Assembly: GCA_963725655.1 (NCBI GenBank)
Contig: CAVRYY010000001.1
Span: 1,674,001 to 1,738,000, forward strand
Length of the DNA stretch: 64,000 bases
From: CAVRXT01 sp963725655
Lineage (GTDB): Bacteria; Acidobacteriota; Terriglobia; Acidiferrales; UBA7541
Direction of reading: 5' to 3'
Shown here: one piece after another, positions 1 to 8,916 of the stretch
How positions within the stretch are numbered: position 1 is the first letter of the stretch
Layout: the number at the start of each line of letters is the position of its first letter
The notes under the pieces: generated by a model
Databases searched by the model: none
The model's input: the letters and a program-made list of their open reading frames with translations, nothing else
What the model was told of the DNA's origin: nothing
Translations under genes and position numbers: made by a program

Positions 1-1
1 G

Positions 2-895
2 TTGTGGAGCACCACCGCGCAAGTGCGGGAGGCAACGGCGACGCTGGCGTTCGGCGACCGGCTGGAGATTTTGGACCGCGACGGCAACTTCGCGGAAGTG
101 CGCACCGCCAAGGGACTGGAGGGATGGGTGGATATGCGTTCCCTGGTGCGCTCGGAAGAGTGGGACCAGGCAATGGCGCTGCTGGCCAAGGCCAAGCAAA
201 TGCCGATCGAGGCGCGGGGGCATACCAAGGCGGTGGGCAATCTGCGCACCGAGCCCAAACGGCAAGCGGACCGAGTGCTGCAGCTTTCCCGCGACGTTCC
301 GGTGGAAATGCTGGAGCGGCAGGTGGCCGACGTTCCGGTGGCGAAGAGCGCGGATGATGCGGAAGAAAACGACGACGCGGAGCCGCGGAAAGAAGATTGG
401 TGGCTGGTTCGCGCGACGCCCCAGGGCCAGGGAGAAATCGCGGGGTGGGTGCTGGGAAGGTTCCTGGAAGTGGACCTGCCGTCGCCGCTGCCCGACTATG
501 TGAGCGGGGCAGGGATTCATCCGGTGGGATGGTTTGTTCTGGGGCAACTGCCGGACTCGAGCGGCGGAGTGGCGCCGGAATATTTGGTGCTGGGAACGCA
601 CGGGACCGAAGGCCTGGATTGCGATTTCACGGTTCTGCGGGTATACACACCGCTGTCGAAGCGGCCGGGATACGGTACGGCGTTCGTGGAGAGCAATCTG
701 TGCGGCCACCTTCCGCTGAATTTGACCGCGGCTACCGGTACCGGCGGCGAGGCGCTGTTTCAATTTCGCGCGACGGACGCTACCGGCCGGACTACCGATC
801 GGAAATACGTGGCGCGTGAGACCAGCGTGCACCGCGTGAATGAAGAAGTAGCCCCGCGCGTGGCCAAGGCTCGACGCCCGGCAAAGCCCCGATGA
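2..895 (+). CDS. SH3-like domain protein (5' end outside window)
   Basis: The reading frame is open to the left edge, so the true start and any signal peptide lie outside the window. About 297 residues are visible. Two segments look like bacterial SH3 domains: one ends near residue 48 (GLEGWVDMRSLV) and a second spans roughly residues 73-160 (NLRTEPKRQADRVL, then GEIAGWVLGRFLEV). Such domains usually bind cell-wall or protein ligands, and GWV before the last strand is typical. The C-terminal 130 residues resemble no family I know. A charged Asp/Glu linker lies at about residues 115-130. The family and envelope location are inferred; the function is unknown. Confidence 0.6.
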   Translation: MWSTTAQVREATATLAFGDRLEILDRDGNFAEVRTAKGLEGWVDMRSLVRSEEWDQAMALLAKAKQMPIEARGHTKAVGNLRTEPKRQADRVLQLSRDVPVEMLERQVADVPVAKSADDAEENDDAEPRKEDWWLVRATPQGQGEIAGWVLGRFLEVDLPSPLPDYVSGAGIHPVGWFVLGQLPDSSGGVAPEYLVLGTHGTEGLDCDFTVLRVYTPLSKRPGYGTAFVESNLCGHLPLNLTAATGTGGEALFQFRATDATGRTTDRKYVARETSVHRVNEEVAPRVAKARRPAKPR

Positions 896-1001
896 AACCG
901 CAGTGCGGCTGCAGCAGTGCTGCGACTCGAAGCACCCAATCCTAATTGCAGGGCAGGCACTACCCGGCGTTCCTGCACCGCTGGAAATTCGCGAGGTCAC
1001 C

Positions 1002-1997
1002 ATGGCCATTCATTTAACGGAAGCGGACGTAAAGTCGGTGCTGACGATGCCGATGGCGCTGGAGCACGTGGAAGAGGGTTTCCGCCATTTGGCTGCGGGC
1101 AATGCCACGGTGCAGCCGCGCCGCCGGTTGCACGTTCCGGGGAAATCGTACCTGCACTACATGGCGGCCGCGGATTCCACGAGCGGCTACATGGGATTGA
1201 AGACCTATACCAGTTCGCGCGCGGGAATGCGCTTTCTGGTGACGCTATTTTCCACGCAAAGCGGCGAATTGCTGGCGCTGATCGAAGCGGATTATTTGGG
1301 GCAAATGCGTACCGGAGCGGCCACCGGAGTGGCGACGAAATATCTGGCCCGCACGGCACCGCGGTTGACTGCGGGAATCATCGGCACCGGACGGCAGGCG
1401 GCCACGCAGGTGGAAGCGGTGGCTTGCGTAAGGAATCTTGAACGGGTGCTGGTGTACGGCCGGAACGCAGAGCGGCGGGAGCGCTTCGCGAAAGAGACTG
1501 CGGCGCGGTTGAAGCTCAACGTGGAAGCCGTGGATTCCGCGGAGAAGGCGGTGCGCGGCGCGGATATTGTGGTCACCATGACCACGTCCGGTGAGCCGGT
1601 GTTCGACGGCCGATGGTTGAGCGCCGGGGCGCTGGTGATTGCGGCGGGCTCGAATTTCGCGGAGAAGAGGGAAATCGATGACACCGCGGTAAATCGCGCC
1701 GAGATAATCGTGGTGGATTCGCGAGAGCAATCGAAAATGGAGTCTGGCGATTTGATTCACGCGTTCGCAGGGAATGAGGCTCGCTGGAGCAGCGTGGTGG
1801 AACTGGCGGACATCGTGAGCGGGAACGCCGCGGGGCGAATCGACGACGAGCAAATCACGCTATTCAAATCGAACGGTGTTGCGCTGGAAGACATCGCGCT
1901 GGCAGGGCGAATCTACGAGATTACCTCGGGGCAGGGGATCGGGCGCAATGTTCCGTTGTGGGACGATCCGGTTCGCGCGGCAGTGCGGAAAGTGTAA
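1002..1997 (+). CDS. Ornithine cyclodeaminase / mu-crystallin family protein
   Basis: 331 residues, the usual family length. The N-terminal half carries the family's Lys67 (GLKTYTS) and Arg103 (GQMRTGAATG). A Rossmann NAD(P) motif, GIIGTGRQA, begins at residue 125. Members include ornithine cyclodeaminase, alanine dehydrogenase and delta1-pyrroline-2-carboxylate or ketimine reductases; the substrate cannot be told from sequence. The frame is open further upstream, but the ATG at 1002 starts the conserved MAIHLTEADV segment, so I chose it. It is a cytosolic enzyme with no obvious pathway partner beside it. The family is sure, the reaction is not. Confidence 0.85.
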   Translation: MAIHLTEADVKSVLTMPMALEHVEEGFRHLAAGNATVQPRRRLHVPGKSYLHYMAAADSTSGYMGLKTYTSSRAGMRFLVTLFSTQSGELLALIEADYLGQMRTGAATGVATKYLARTAPRLTAGIIGTGRQAATQVEAVACVRNLERVLVYGRNAERRERFAKETAARLKLNVEAVDSAEKAVRGADIVVTMTTSGEPVFDGRWLSAGALVIAAGSNFAEKREIDDTAVNRAEIIVVDSREQSKMESGDLIHAFAGNEARWSSVVELADIVSGNAAGRIDDEQITLFKSNGVALEDIALAGRIYEITSGQGIGRNVPLWDDPVRAAVRKV

Positions 1998-2138
1998 ACT
2001 TGGCCAGAGCCTGCATTCATCCGTTAGCCCCCTATAGGAGTTCCATCGGCATGTCGATGTATGCAACTCTTGAGGTATATGACATGGATCGCCAAGAATC
2101 ACGCGGAGCCTTCGCAGGAATTAGAGCCGGGCTCTGAC

Positions 2139-2369
2139 TTATGCTTGGAGGCGCTTGCGGAGGGCTTCGTGCAGGCGCTGGCGGGTGGTGGCGGGGAGGG
2201 GGGCGGGCGTGGACTTGCAGTAGATTTCTATGGTGTGGCGGGTGGTGTCTACTACCAGGCGGCAATCTTCGCACTTGGCCAAATGAATTTCGATCGACGT
2301 TTTGAGGATGGGATCGAGCGCGCCGTCCAGGTATTCACTGAGTGCGATAATGATCTTGCGGCAATTCAA
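2139..2369 (-). CDS. Zinc-finger (zf-HC2 type) anti-sigma factor
   Basis: 76 residues with the ZAS signature HxxxCxxC (His29, Cys33, Cys36) plus Cys3, as in anti-sigma factors that bind ECF sigma factors. There is no membrane segment, so it should be a soluble cytoplasmic sensor. The start is TTG at 2369, preceded by AAGGAAG at good spacing; no ATG fits. It lies 78 bp downstream of the sigma gene on the same strand, the normal order for a sigma/anti-sigma pair. The C-terminal 20 residues are basic. The stimulus it senses is unknown. Confidence 0.75.
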   Translation of the reverse strand: MNCRKIIIALSEYLDGALDPILKTSIEIHLAKCEDCRLVVDTTRHTIEIYCKSTPAPLPATTRQRLHEALRKRLQA

Positions 2370-2447
2370 AAGCGTTCTTCCTTTAGGGTGACGATGATCT
2401 TCAGACGATTCAAATGCGTGCGTCCTTCGTGGCGATCTTGTGGCCGC

Positions 2448-3089
2448 TCAATTGACTTCTTCCTTCCGAAAGTGGCGGTTCAGTTTCTGGCGCAATTTAA
2501 GGCGTGCGCGCAGTAGCCGCGACTTAACCGCTGGAACCGAGAGCCCCAGGGCTTCCGCGGTCTCTTCGGTCGATAGTTCTTCGATGTCGCGCAACTGGAA
2601 AACGATTCGGAACCCGGGCTCTAAATCAGCAATAGCTGCGGATAGGATATCGCCCAATTCGGTCTGTTCGTAGCGGTCTTCGGGCGAAGGACCCCAATCC
2701 TCCACCTCCCGGGGCATCAGGTCATCCCCGGTCTCGATCTCCTGATCGAGTGAAAACTCGTTAGGGCGGCGCTTGCGGAGCTTCATCAGCGCCTGGTTGA
2801 CCGCTATTCGCACTAGCCAGGTGTAGAAGCGGGAATTGCCCTGGAATTCGGCGAGGTGCTGGAAGCTCTTGAGGAAGGCCTCCTGCATCACGTCTTCGGC
2901 GTCTTCCTTGCTCTGGGTGATGTTCTGCGCCAGGCGGAAGATTTTGCGCTCGTAGCGGCCTACCAGGGTTTCAAAAGCAGCCATATCGCCGTGCTTTGCG
3001 GCGGCGACCAGGATGCCTTCGTCATCCGCAACGACCGTCGATGGGCGAGGGGGAACGGCGTCCGGTGGATCCAGTTTCGGGGTCTTCAT
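2448..3089 (-). CDS. RNA polymerase sigma factor, ECF (sigma-E-like)
   Basis: 213 residues with sigma region 2 (about 25-95: LVGRYERKIFRLA, then EDAEDVMQEAFLKSF) and region 4 (about 145-205: LSTEETAEALGLSVPAVKSR, the helix-turn-helix that reads the -35 element). An acidic linker separates them. It directs RNA polymerase to a stress or envelope regulon and should be held inactive by the downstream zinc-finger protein. The N-terminal 20 residues are Pro-rich and not part of the fold. It is divergent from the crotonase gene starting at 3201, with 111 bp between them. Confidence 0.92.
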   Translation of the reverse strand: MKTPKLDPPDAVPPRPSTVVADDEGILVAAAKHGDMAAFETLVGRYERKIFRLAQNITQSKEDAEDVMQEAFLKSFQHLAEFQGNSRFYTWLVRIAVNQALMKLRKRRPNEFSLDQEIETGDDLMPREVEDWGPSPEDRYEQTELGDILSAAIADLEPGFRIVFQLRDIEELSTEETAEALGLSVPAVKSRLLRARLKLRQKLNRHFRKEEVN

Positions 3090-3200
3090 CTTTACCAGAA
3101 GTCTAGAATACCATACGCGGAATGTGAAATACTTGAAGGTAAAGACATTGGGACGATCCGGCGTGAATCACGAGCAGGCGCACGACCAGGAGGAACACGC

Positions 3201-4010
3201 ATGGCCACAAGCGAGGCAGTGGAAACCAAGGAGCTGGTGAGGTATCGCGTCGAGGAAGGCATCGCCATCCTGGAAATGAACGACGCGCCGGCGAACACGT
3301 ATTCCTACGAAATGATGCAGCAGCTTGATACGGCCATCTTGCAGGCACGCATGGACGAAAGCGTCCACGTGATCCTGATGCGCGGGGCTGGGGAGAAGTT
3401 CTTCTCGGCCGGCGCCAGCATTTCCATGCTCACCACTGCGGATCCTACGTTCAAATATTATTTCTGCCTGCACGCCAACGAAACGCTCTCGCGCCTGGAA
3501 CAGACACCCAAGCTGGTGATCGCCGCCCTCAACGGACACACCGTGGGCGGAGGACTGGAGATCGCGCTGGCCTGCGACATTCGCATAGCCAAGAAGGAAG
3601 GCGGGAAGATCGGGCTGCCGGAAGTGAATCTGGGAGTGCTGCCGGGAACGGGCGGGACGCAGCGGCTGTCGCGGTGCATCGGACGAGCGCGGGCGCTGGA
3701 ACTGATGGTGACCGGGCGGACGTTCAGTTTCGAGGAAGCGCTGGAATTCGGATTGATCCACTACATCTACGAGAAGGAATCGTACTGGGAAGAAGTGATG
3801 GCGTACGCGCGGCAGTTCTGCCCGCCGAATAAGGCGTCGCGCGCGGTGGGGCGAATCAAGAGAGCGGTGGTCACGGGGTCCGAGGTTGGATTCGCGGAGT
3901 CCCTGGGCCTGGAACGGGAATTGCAGCAGCTTTTGTTCACCAGCGAGGATGCGAAAGAAGGACTGAAGGCGTATACCGAGAAGCGCCAGCCCGAATTCAA
4001 GGGGAAGTAA
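3201..4010 (+). CDS. Enoyl-CoA hydratase/isomerase family protein (both catalytic Glu present)
   Basis: 269 residues with the crotonase fold. The CoA oxyanion-hole segments are at SAGASI (69-74) and GHTVGGG (112-118). Glu120 and Glu141 match the two catalytic glutamates of rat mitochondrial hydratase (GGGLE and GLPEVNLG), so water addition to an enoyl-CoA is plausible. The ATG at 3201 follows a perfect AGGAGG at 3188-3193, which rules out the longer open frame upstream. It opens the same-strand acyl-CoA cluster with a second crotonase and a diiron oxygenase. The substrate may be a ring-derived CoA ester rather than a fatty acid; that is inference from context. Confidence 0.88.
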   Translation: MATSEAVETKELVRYRVEEGIAILEMNDAPANTYSYEMMQQLDTAILQARMDESVHVILMRGAGEKFFSAGASISMLTTADPTFKYYFCLHANETLSRLEQTPKLVIAALNGHTVGGGLEIALACDIRIAKKEGGKIGLPEVNLGVLPGTGGTQRLSRCIGRARALELMVTGRTFSFEEALEFGLIHYIYEKESYWEEVMAYARQFCPPNKASRAVGRIKRAVVTGSEVGFAESLGLERELQQLLFTSEDAKEGLKAYTEKRQPEFKGK

Positions 4011-4082
4011 CCGGGCGGGGCGCGGAGCGGCGAGCGGCGTGAGGCGGCCCGGTAACATCCGAGTCAATTAGCTTCGGGTGAG

Positions 4083-4649
4083 ATGGCGGGAAAGCGTCCG
4101 CTCCGGGGTATGCTGTCCTTGGGGGCAATCCAAACGATGCGAACTCTTCCCGATTTTTTGCGGCACGGGATGAAACTGATTGTGGTGGGCTGTAATCCGG
4201 GCGACCGCTCGGCGCGTGTGGGCCATTATTACGCAGGGCGCGGGAATCAATTCTGGCCGCTGATGTACGAGTCCGGGGTGATTCCGGAAGCGCTGACGCA
4301 CAACGAAGACAAGCGCATCATCGAGTTCGGGATCGGAATGACCGATTTGGTGAAGCGGCCGACGCGCGGGATCGATGAGATCGAACGCCAGGAATTCGCG
4401 GAAGGCCGGGTGCTGCTGGCGCAAAAGCTGGAAGAGCACCGGCCGCGGATCGTGGCATTCAACGGCAAGATGACCTACGAGAAATTCACCGGGCGTCCGT
4501 GCAAGCTGGGTTTGCAAAAAGACAAATTGTACGACGCGGCGGTGTTCGTGCTGCCGTCGACCAGTGGACTGAACGGCGGAGCGGAGCTTGCCGTGAAAAT
4601 GCGGTACATGAAGAAGCTGGCCGCATTGGTGAAACAACTGAAAGATTAG
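4083..4649 (+). CDS. Mismatch-specific uracil/thymine-DNA glycosylase (Mug/TDG family)
   Basis: 188 residues. Motif 1 is GCNPG at 36-40, where Asn38 would activate water as in Mug GINPG. Motif 2 near the C-terminus is LPSTSGLN, the intercalation loop. It should remove uracil or related bases from G:U and G:T mispairs to start base-excision repair. An internal ATG at 4137 (MRTLPDF) could be the real start and would trim 18 weakly conserved residues. It sits between two crotonase genes but is probably not functionally tied to them. Confidence 0.85.
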   Translation: MAGKRPLRGMLSLGAIQTMRTLPDFLRHGMKLIVVGCNPGDRSARVGHYYAGRGNQFWPLMYESGVIPEALTHNEDKRIIEFGIGMTDLVKRPTRGIDEIERQEFAEGRVLLAQKLEEHRPRIVAFNGKMTYEKFTGRPCKLGLQKDKLYDAAVFVLPSTSGLNGGAELAVKMRYMKKLAALVKQLKD

Positions 4650-4702
4650 CCGGCGATCGCAAGTATTGCGATAGATGGTGATCGCGGGAAGGCCGACCCA
4701 AC

Positions 4703-5530
4703 ATGACCGAAGCAGCCAAGCCCGCCGTGCAGGAAGCAAGTGCGGCGGGACCGTGCGTCCTGGAAGAGCGATCGGAAGCGGTGTTTACGATTCGGCTGAA
4801 CCGGCCGAACCGGTTGAATGCGCTCAGCGCGGAGATGGGGCACGCGCTGGTGAAGGCGCTCTTAAAGGCCGGGCGCGATGATTCGATTCGCGCGGTGATC
4901 ATCACCGGGGAGGGGCGGGGGTTCTGCGCGGGCGGCAACCTGAAAATGCTGCAGGACGCGCGGAAGCGCAAGGCTACCGCAGAATTGAAAGAGCTTTTGG
5001 AGGCCGGCAAGGAAATCATCCTGGCGATTGCGATGATGAATAAGCCGGTGATTGCGAGCGTGAATGGTCCGGCCGCGGGCGGCGGAATGAATATGGCGGT
5101 GGCGTGCGATTTCCGGATTGCTTCGGAAGAGGCCACCTTCGGCGAGAGTTTCGCGCAGGTGGGATTGTTCCCGGATTTTGGCGGTACTTTTTTTCTGCCG
5201 CGCCTGGTGGGGCCTTCGCGAGCCGCCGAGCTGTTTTTTACCGGGGAGATGGTGGACGCCAAGGAAGCGTACCGAATCGGGCTGGTCAACCGGGTAGTGG
5301 CCGCGGATAAGCTGCAGGAAGAAACCCAAAAATGGGCGGTGGAGCTGGCCGCCGCGCCGCCGCTAGCCGTGAGAGCGCTGAAACGCATCCTAACCAGCGA
5401 CAAGCCGACGTTGGAAGCGGCGCTGGACGAGGAAAATCGCCAGCAGGTGCACTGCTTCGAATCGGAGGATGCGGTGGAAGGATTCGCGGCATTTTTTGAG
5501 AAGCGCAAACCGAATTTTCGCGGCCGTTAA
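4703..5530 (+). CDS. Enoyl-CoA isomerase/hydratase, PaaG-like
   Basis: 275-residue crotonase-fold enzyme. Oxyanion-hole segments are CAGGNL (75-80) and GPAAGGG (122-128). The first hydratase glutamate position is Asn130 and the second is not Glu. Asp158 in VGLFPDFGG aligns with the catalytic Asp of PaaG-type isomerases, which isomerise the ring-epoxide CoA ester to an oxepin or shift double bonds. An isomerase role next to an epoxidase-like oxygenase is therefore attractive. The first 20 residues are a variable extension. The family is certain; the exact reaction is inference. Confidence 0.87.
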   Translation: MTEAAKPAVQEASAAGPCVLEERSEAVFTIRLNRPNRLNALSAEMGHALVKALLKAGRDDSIRAVIITGEGRGFCAGGNLKMLQDARKRKATAELKELLEAGKEIILAIAMMNKPVIASVNGPAAGGGMNMAVACDFRIASEEATFGESFAQVGLFPDFGGTFFLPRLVGPSRAAELFFTGEMVDAKEAYRIGLVNRVVAADKLQEETQKWAVELAAAPPLAVRALKRILTSDKPTLEAALDEENRQQVHCFESEDAVEGFAAFFEKRKPNFRGR

Positions 5531-5643
5531 AGGGGCGGGCGGTTTTGCCGCGCGCGCGGTGCGCCGGCTGCGCCTGCGCCGTGCTTGCGCCGCGCTGCGC
5601 TGTGCGGATTTGAGACTGGGACAGTTTCGCAGGAGGCTTTTGC

Positions 5644-6762
5644 ATGCCAGCTTCGCGAATCAGCACCTTTGACGACTGGGTGGATTTGTTCCGGGTGTGG
5701 CGGAACGACATCGGCGTGAACTATCCCGAGATTGAAAACTTCCAGTTTGAAGCGAAATTCGGACCGACGCGATCCAACGAAATCGAATTCGGATCGTTTA
5801 AGGGGCGGTCAAAATGGCGGCGGGTGCTGGATATTCCGGATCAGCGAATCCGCGATGGGCTGATGAATTTGATCGTCTATCAGGGCGATACGGAGTTCGC
5901 TTCGGTGGAGCAGCAACGGAAATTATTCGAGCACTGCCCCAGCGAACACGATCGCAAATCGCTGTGCCGGGTGGTGACCGAAGAGATGCGCCACGGCTGG
6001 CAGATGTGCCACCTGCTAATCCATCATTATGGTTATGGCGGGCGGGTGGAAGCGCAAAAAATGCTGGAGCGCCGTGCGTTCGAGCAGAAGCGGCTGCTGG
6101 GCGCGTTCAATCAAATCGTCGATAACTGGCTGGACTTTTTCACCTACACCGATTTCGTGGATCGCGACGGAAAATTTCAGCTGACCATGTTGAGCTATTC
6201 GGGATTCGAGCCGCTGGCGCAGTCGATGAACCCGATGCTGCGCGAGGAATCGTTTCACCTGGGTACCGGGCACGACGGGATCAAGCGGATCGTGAGGGCC
6301 GAGGTGGTGCCGCTGGATATCGTCCAGAAATATATCAACAAATGGATTCCGGTGAGCTACGACCTGTTTGGCGTGGACCAATCGAGCTCCGCGCACTGGT
6401 TCTACGTGTGGGGATTGAAGGGGCGCTACGACGAAGCGCAAAACGAGCAAGCCGCTGATCTGGGGCACATGAACGAGCACAACCGGTATCTTTACTATCA
6501 GGAGTGCCTCAAGCTGATCGAGCAGATCAACCGGCATGTGCCGGCAGGCAAGACTCCGCTGTATTGTCCGGATTTGAAATTCAACCGGCACATCGGGGAA
6601 TTTGCCAGCGGGCATTTCAGCGTTACCGGCGAGCCGTTGAGCGACGAACTGTGGGTGGTGCACAAGCGGGAGAAACTGCCGCAGCCGGAAGACATCAAGC
6701 TGCTCAACGAAATTCAGGATCTCGAGCCGGCGTGGGTCGCGCCGAAAGGGAATATGGAATAA
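5644..6762 (+). CDS. Diiron oxygenase of the PaaA/BoxB (acyl-CoA epoxidase) superfamily
   Basis: 372 residues. Two diiron-binding EExxH motifs are visible, EEMRH at 113-117 and EESFH at 201-205, with Glu84 a candidate further ligand, all in a helical ferritin-like core. The superfamily includes the catalytic subunits of phenylacetyl-CoA and benzoyl-CoA epoxidases. Length lies between PaaA (about 310) and BoxB (about 470). A clear AGGAGG at 5631-5636 precedes the ATG. No reductase subunit (PaaE/BoxA) or PaaB/C-like partner is nearby, so electrons must come from elsewhere. The flanking crotonases and CoA-transferase-like subunits suggest oxygenation of an aromatic or cyclic CoA ester; the substrate is unknown. 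Confidence 0.75.
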   Translation: MPASRISTFDDWVDLFRVWRNDIGVNYPEIENFQFEAKFGPTRSNEIEFGSFKGRSKWRRVLDIPDQRIRDGLMNLIVYQGDTEFASVEQQRKLFEHCPSEHDRKSLCRVVTEEMRHGWQMCHLLIHHYGYGGRVEAQKMLERRAFEQKRLLGAFNQIVDNWLDFFTYTDFVDRDGKFQLTMLSYSGFEPLAQSMNPMLREESFHLGTGHDGIKRIVRAEVVPLDIVQKYINKWIPVSYDLFGVDQSSSAHWFYVWGLKGRYDEAQNEQAADLGHMNEHNRYLYYQECLKLIEQINRHVPAGKTPLYCPDLKFNRHIGEFASGHFSVTGEPLSDELWVVHKREKLPQPEDIKLLNEIQDLEPAWVAPKGNME

Positions 6763-6764
6763 CT

Positions 6765-7553
6765 GTGTCCCCTCTGCCTGCCGGAACCGCTAGCTCCAAA
6801 GAATATTCGCTGACCGAACTGATGGTGATCGCCGGTGCGCGAGAAATTGCGGACGGCGAGATGGTGTTTGTGGGCATGCGGCTGCCGATGCTGGCGTACG
6901 CGGTGGCTAAGCGCACCCACGCGCCGAACGCCATCGGACTCTACGACAACGGCATCATCCGCATGGCCGCCGGAACGGAACCTCTGCATACCGTGGGAGA
7001 TCCTTCAAACGTTGGCGGCGCGACGCAGTGCGGGCAGACCATCGATGTGATGGGTTACCTGCAGCAGGGACGGGTGCAGGTGGGATTCCTGGGGGGCGCG
7101 GAAGTGGATCGGTTTGGTAACGTGAATACTTTGTGGGGATCGCGCGACGGGGAAACGCAGCGATTGCCCGGGTCGGGCGGGGGCTGCGACATTGCGTGCC
7201 TGGCGCAGCGCAGCGTGGTGATGATCCCGCATCAACGAGATCGATTTCGCGAACGTGTGGGGCATATCACCTCGCCGGGCTACGGCTCGGGTAACGGGTG
7301 GCGGGCGGCGCACCGTCTGCCGGCGCGGACTGGACCATCGGCGATTATCAGCGACTTGGGAATCATGAGGTTCGGGTCGGACGGCGAAGCGTTTCTGGCT
7401 TCGATTCATCCCGGGGTGCAGGTGGAGCAGGTGCTTGCGGCTACCGGATGGACGTTGCGAGTTGCCGACGCATTGTTGGATACTTCCGGGCCGAGCGCGG
7501 CGGAACTTGAGGCGGTGCGCGCGGTGGATCCCGATCATTTTTGGACGCGATGA
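6765..7553 (+). CDS. CoA-transferase family I, beta-type subunit (Gct/IpdB-like)
   Basis: 262 residues if started at the GTG at 6765, two bases after the oxygenase stop; an ATG at 6822 is the alternative. The fold is that of glutaconate CoA-transferase beta or the ring-cleaving hydrolase subunit IpdB: VGFLGGAEVDRFGNVN, then SDLGIMRF and ASIHPGV near the end. Where family I transferases have the catalytic Glu of the ENG motif, this protein reads LYDNGII, an Asp. IpdAB-type enzymes also lack that Glu and hydrolyse C-C bonds, so hydrolase activity is possible. It overlaps the alpha subunit gene by ATGA, so the two are translationally coupled. Confidence 0.78.
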   Translation: MSPLPAGTASSKEYSLTELMVIAGAREIADGEMVFVGMRLPMLAYAVAKRTHAPNAIGLYDNGIIRMAAGTEPLHTVGDPSNVGGATQCGQTIDVMGYLQQGRVQVGFLGGAEVDRFGNVNTLWGSRDGETQRLPGSGGGCDIACLAQRSVVMIPHQRDRFRERVGHITSPGYGSGNGWRAAHRLPARTGPSAIISDLGIMRFGSDGEAFLASIHPGVQVEQVLAATGWTLRVADALLDTSGPSAAELEAVRAVDPDHFWTR

Positions 7554-8491
7554 CGCGATACGACGACTCGATGAGCCATTCCAAACTGACAACGATGGAA
7601 GAAGCGATGGCGCGGCATGTGCCATCCGGTTCGATGATCGTGCTGGGAACGCAGCTGGCGCAGATGATTCCGTTCGCCGCGGGCTACGAATTGATCCGGC
7701 AGGGGAAGCGGGATTTGACGCTGGTGGGCCCGGCGTCGGATATTTTGTTCGATCAAATGATCGGCGCGGGATGCGTCTCGCGGGTGATGGCGTCGTGGAT
7801 CGGAAATTTGACGGCCGGCGTGGGTTATTGCTACCGGCGCGCGGTGGAACGGCAGATACCGCAGCGCGTGGATACCGTCGACTACACCAACTTTACGATG
7901 GCGCTGGCGTTGCACGCGGCGGCGATGGGCGTTCCGTTCATGCCCACGTATTCCACATTTGGCAGCGACCTGGGCGCGAAAAACGGGAATTTGCGCGAAT
8001 TTCCTTCGCCAGTGAACGAAGACAAATTGATTGCGGTGCGAGCGCTGCGGCCGGATGTGGCGATCATTCACGTGCAACGCGCCGATACCTTTGGGAATGC
8101 CCACCTGTGGGGGAGCCTGGGAGTGGCGGTGGACGCGGCGCGCGCGGCGCGGAGCGCGATCGTGATCGCGGAAGAAATTGTGACGCCGGAAGTGATCGCG
8201 TCGGATCCGAATCGCACGCTGATCCCGGAATTTCTGGTGGCGGCGGTGGTGCACGAACCCTTTGGCGCGCATCCTTCGCCGGTGCAGGGCTACTACGGGC
8301 GGGATCACGCTTACTTCACGCAATACCACGAGCAGAGCCGCGAGTTGGACGACTTCGAGCAGTGGCTGCAGCGCTGGGTGCTGCGGTTGGCCGGGCGTCC
8401 GGAATACATGAAGCAGCTAGGCGATTGCCGGGTGGCGGAACTGGCGGTGCGCGAGCACGCTTACTCGGCTCCCGCGGACTTCGGCTACTAA
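7550..8491 (+). CDS. CoA-transferase family I, alpha-type subunit (Gct/IpdA-like)
   Basis: 313 residues from the ATG that overlaps the upstream stop (ATGA at 7550-7553); a TTG at 7541 would add only three residues. Conserved segments include VPSGSMIVLG near the N-terminus, DYTNFTMALALHAAAMGVPF, NEDKLIAVRALRPDVAIIH, and VHEPFGAHPSP. The usual GGFG CoA loop is altered to GTQLA. It would pair with the preceding subunit to act on a CoA thioester, by CoA transfer or by IpdAB-like hydrolytic ring opening. Context with oxygenase and crotonases favours ring degradation (inference). Confidence 0.78.
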   Translation: MTRYDDSMSHSKLTTMEEAMARHVPSGSMIVLGTQLAQMIPFAAGYELIRQGKRDLTLVGPASDILFDQMIGAGCVSRVMASWIGNLTAGVGYCYRRAVERQIPQRVDTVDYTNFTMALALHAAAMGVPFMPTYSTFGSDLGAKNGNLREFPSPVNEDKLIAVRALRPDVAIIHVQRADTFGNAHLWGSLGVAVDAARAARSAIVIAEEIVTPEVIASDPNRTLIPEFLVAAVVHEPFGAHPSPVQGYYGRDHAYFTQYHEQSRELDDFEQWLQRWVLRLAGRPEYMKQLGDCRVAELAVREHAYSAPADFGY

Positions 8492-8513
8492 TTCCTAAAG
8501 GAGAACTGGGGCG

Positions 8514-8852
8514 ATGGCGGAGGACATATACGCGGAGCTTGAGACGACGGTGAAGGACGTAAAGGCGCGGATGGACCGCGGGGATTCGTTTCTGCTGGTG
8601 GACGTACGGGAGCCGAACGAGTTTGCGATTTGCAAAATCGAAGGGGCGAAACTGATTCCGTTGCGGGAGGTGCCGACGAATTTGGCGCAGATCGAGGCGG
8701 CGGAGGATGTGGTGTTGTACTGCCATCATGGGATGAGGAGTTTGGATGCGGCGGCCTGGCTGCGATCGCAGGGGGTGAGCGGGGCGAAGTCGATGACCGG
8801 CGGGATCGAGCGGTGGTCGACGGAGATAGATTCCAGCGTGCCGAGATATTAG
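8514..8852 (+). CDS. Rhodanese-like domain protein
   Basis: 112 residues, a single rhodanese domain of the GlpE/PspE size. The active-site Cys70 sits in LYCHHGMRS, so it is likely a competent sulfurtransferase or sulfur carrier. The N-terminal VDVREPNEF is the usual CH2A-type motif. AAAGGAGAA precedes the ATG. It follows the CoA-transferase-like genes at 22 bp and is probably cotranscribed, but its role in that pathway is unclear. Confidence 0.88.
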   Translation: MAEDIYAELETTVKDVKARMDRGDSFLLVDVREPNEFAICKIEGAKLIPLREVPTNLAQIEAAEDVVLYCHHGMRSLDAAAWLRSQGVSGAKSMTGGIERWSTEIDSSVPRY

Positions 8853-8916
8853 AGTGTTTGTGGGAGTGGCTGCGGAGCGGAAAAGAGACTGACGGTGAGG
8901 TGGTGGTGGAGGCGAG

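Noticed and set aside
2051..2137. 28-codon plus-strand ORF with AGGAG in front, between the cyclodeaminase and anti-sigma genes
   Set aside because: Ribosome site spacing is long (10 bases), there is no family signal, and a short ORF like this is expected by chance.
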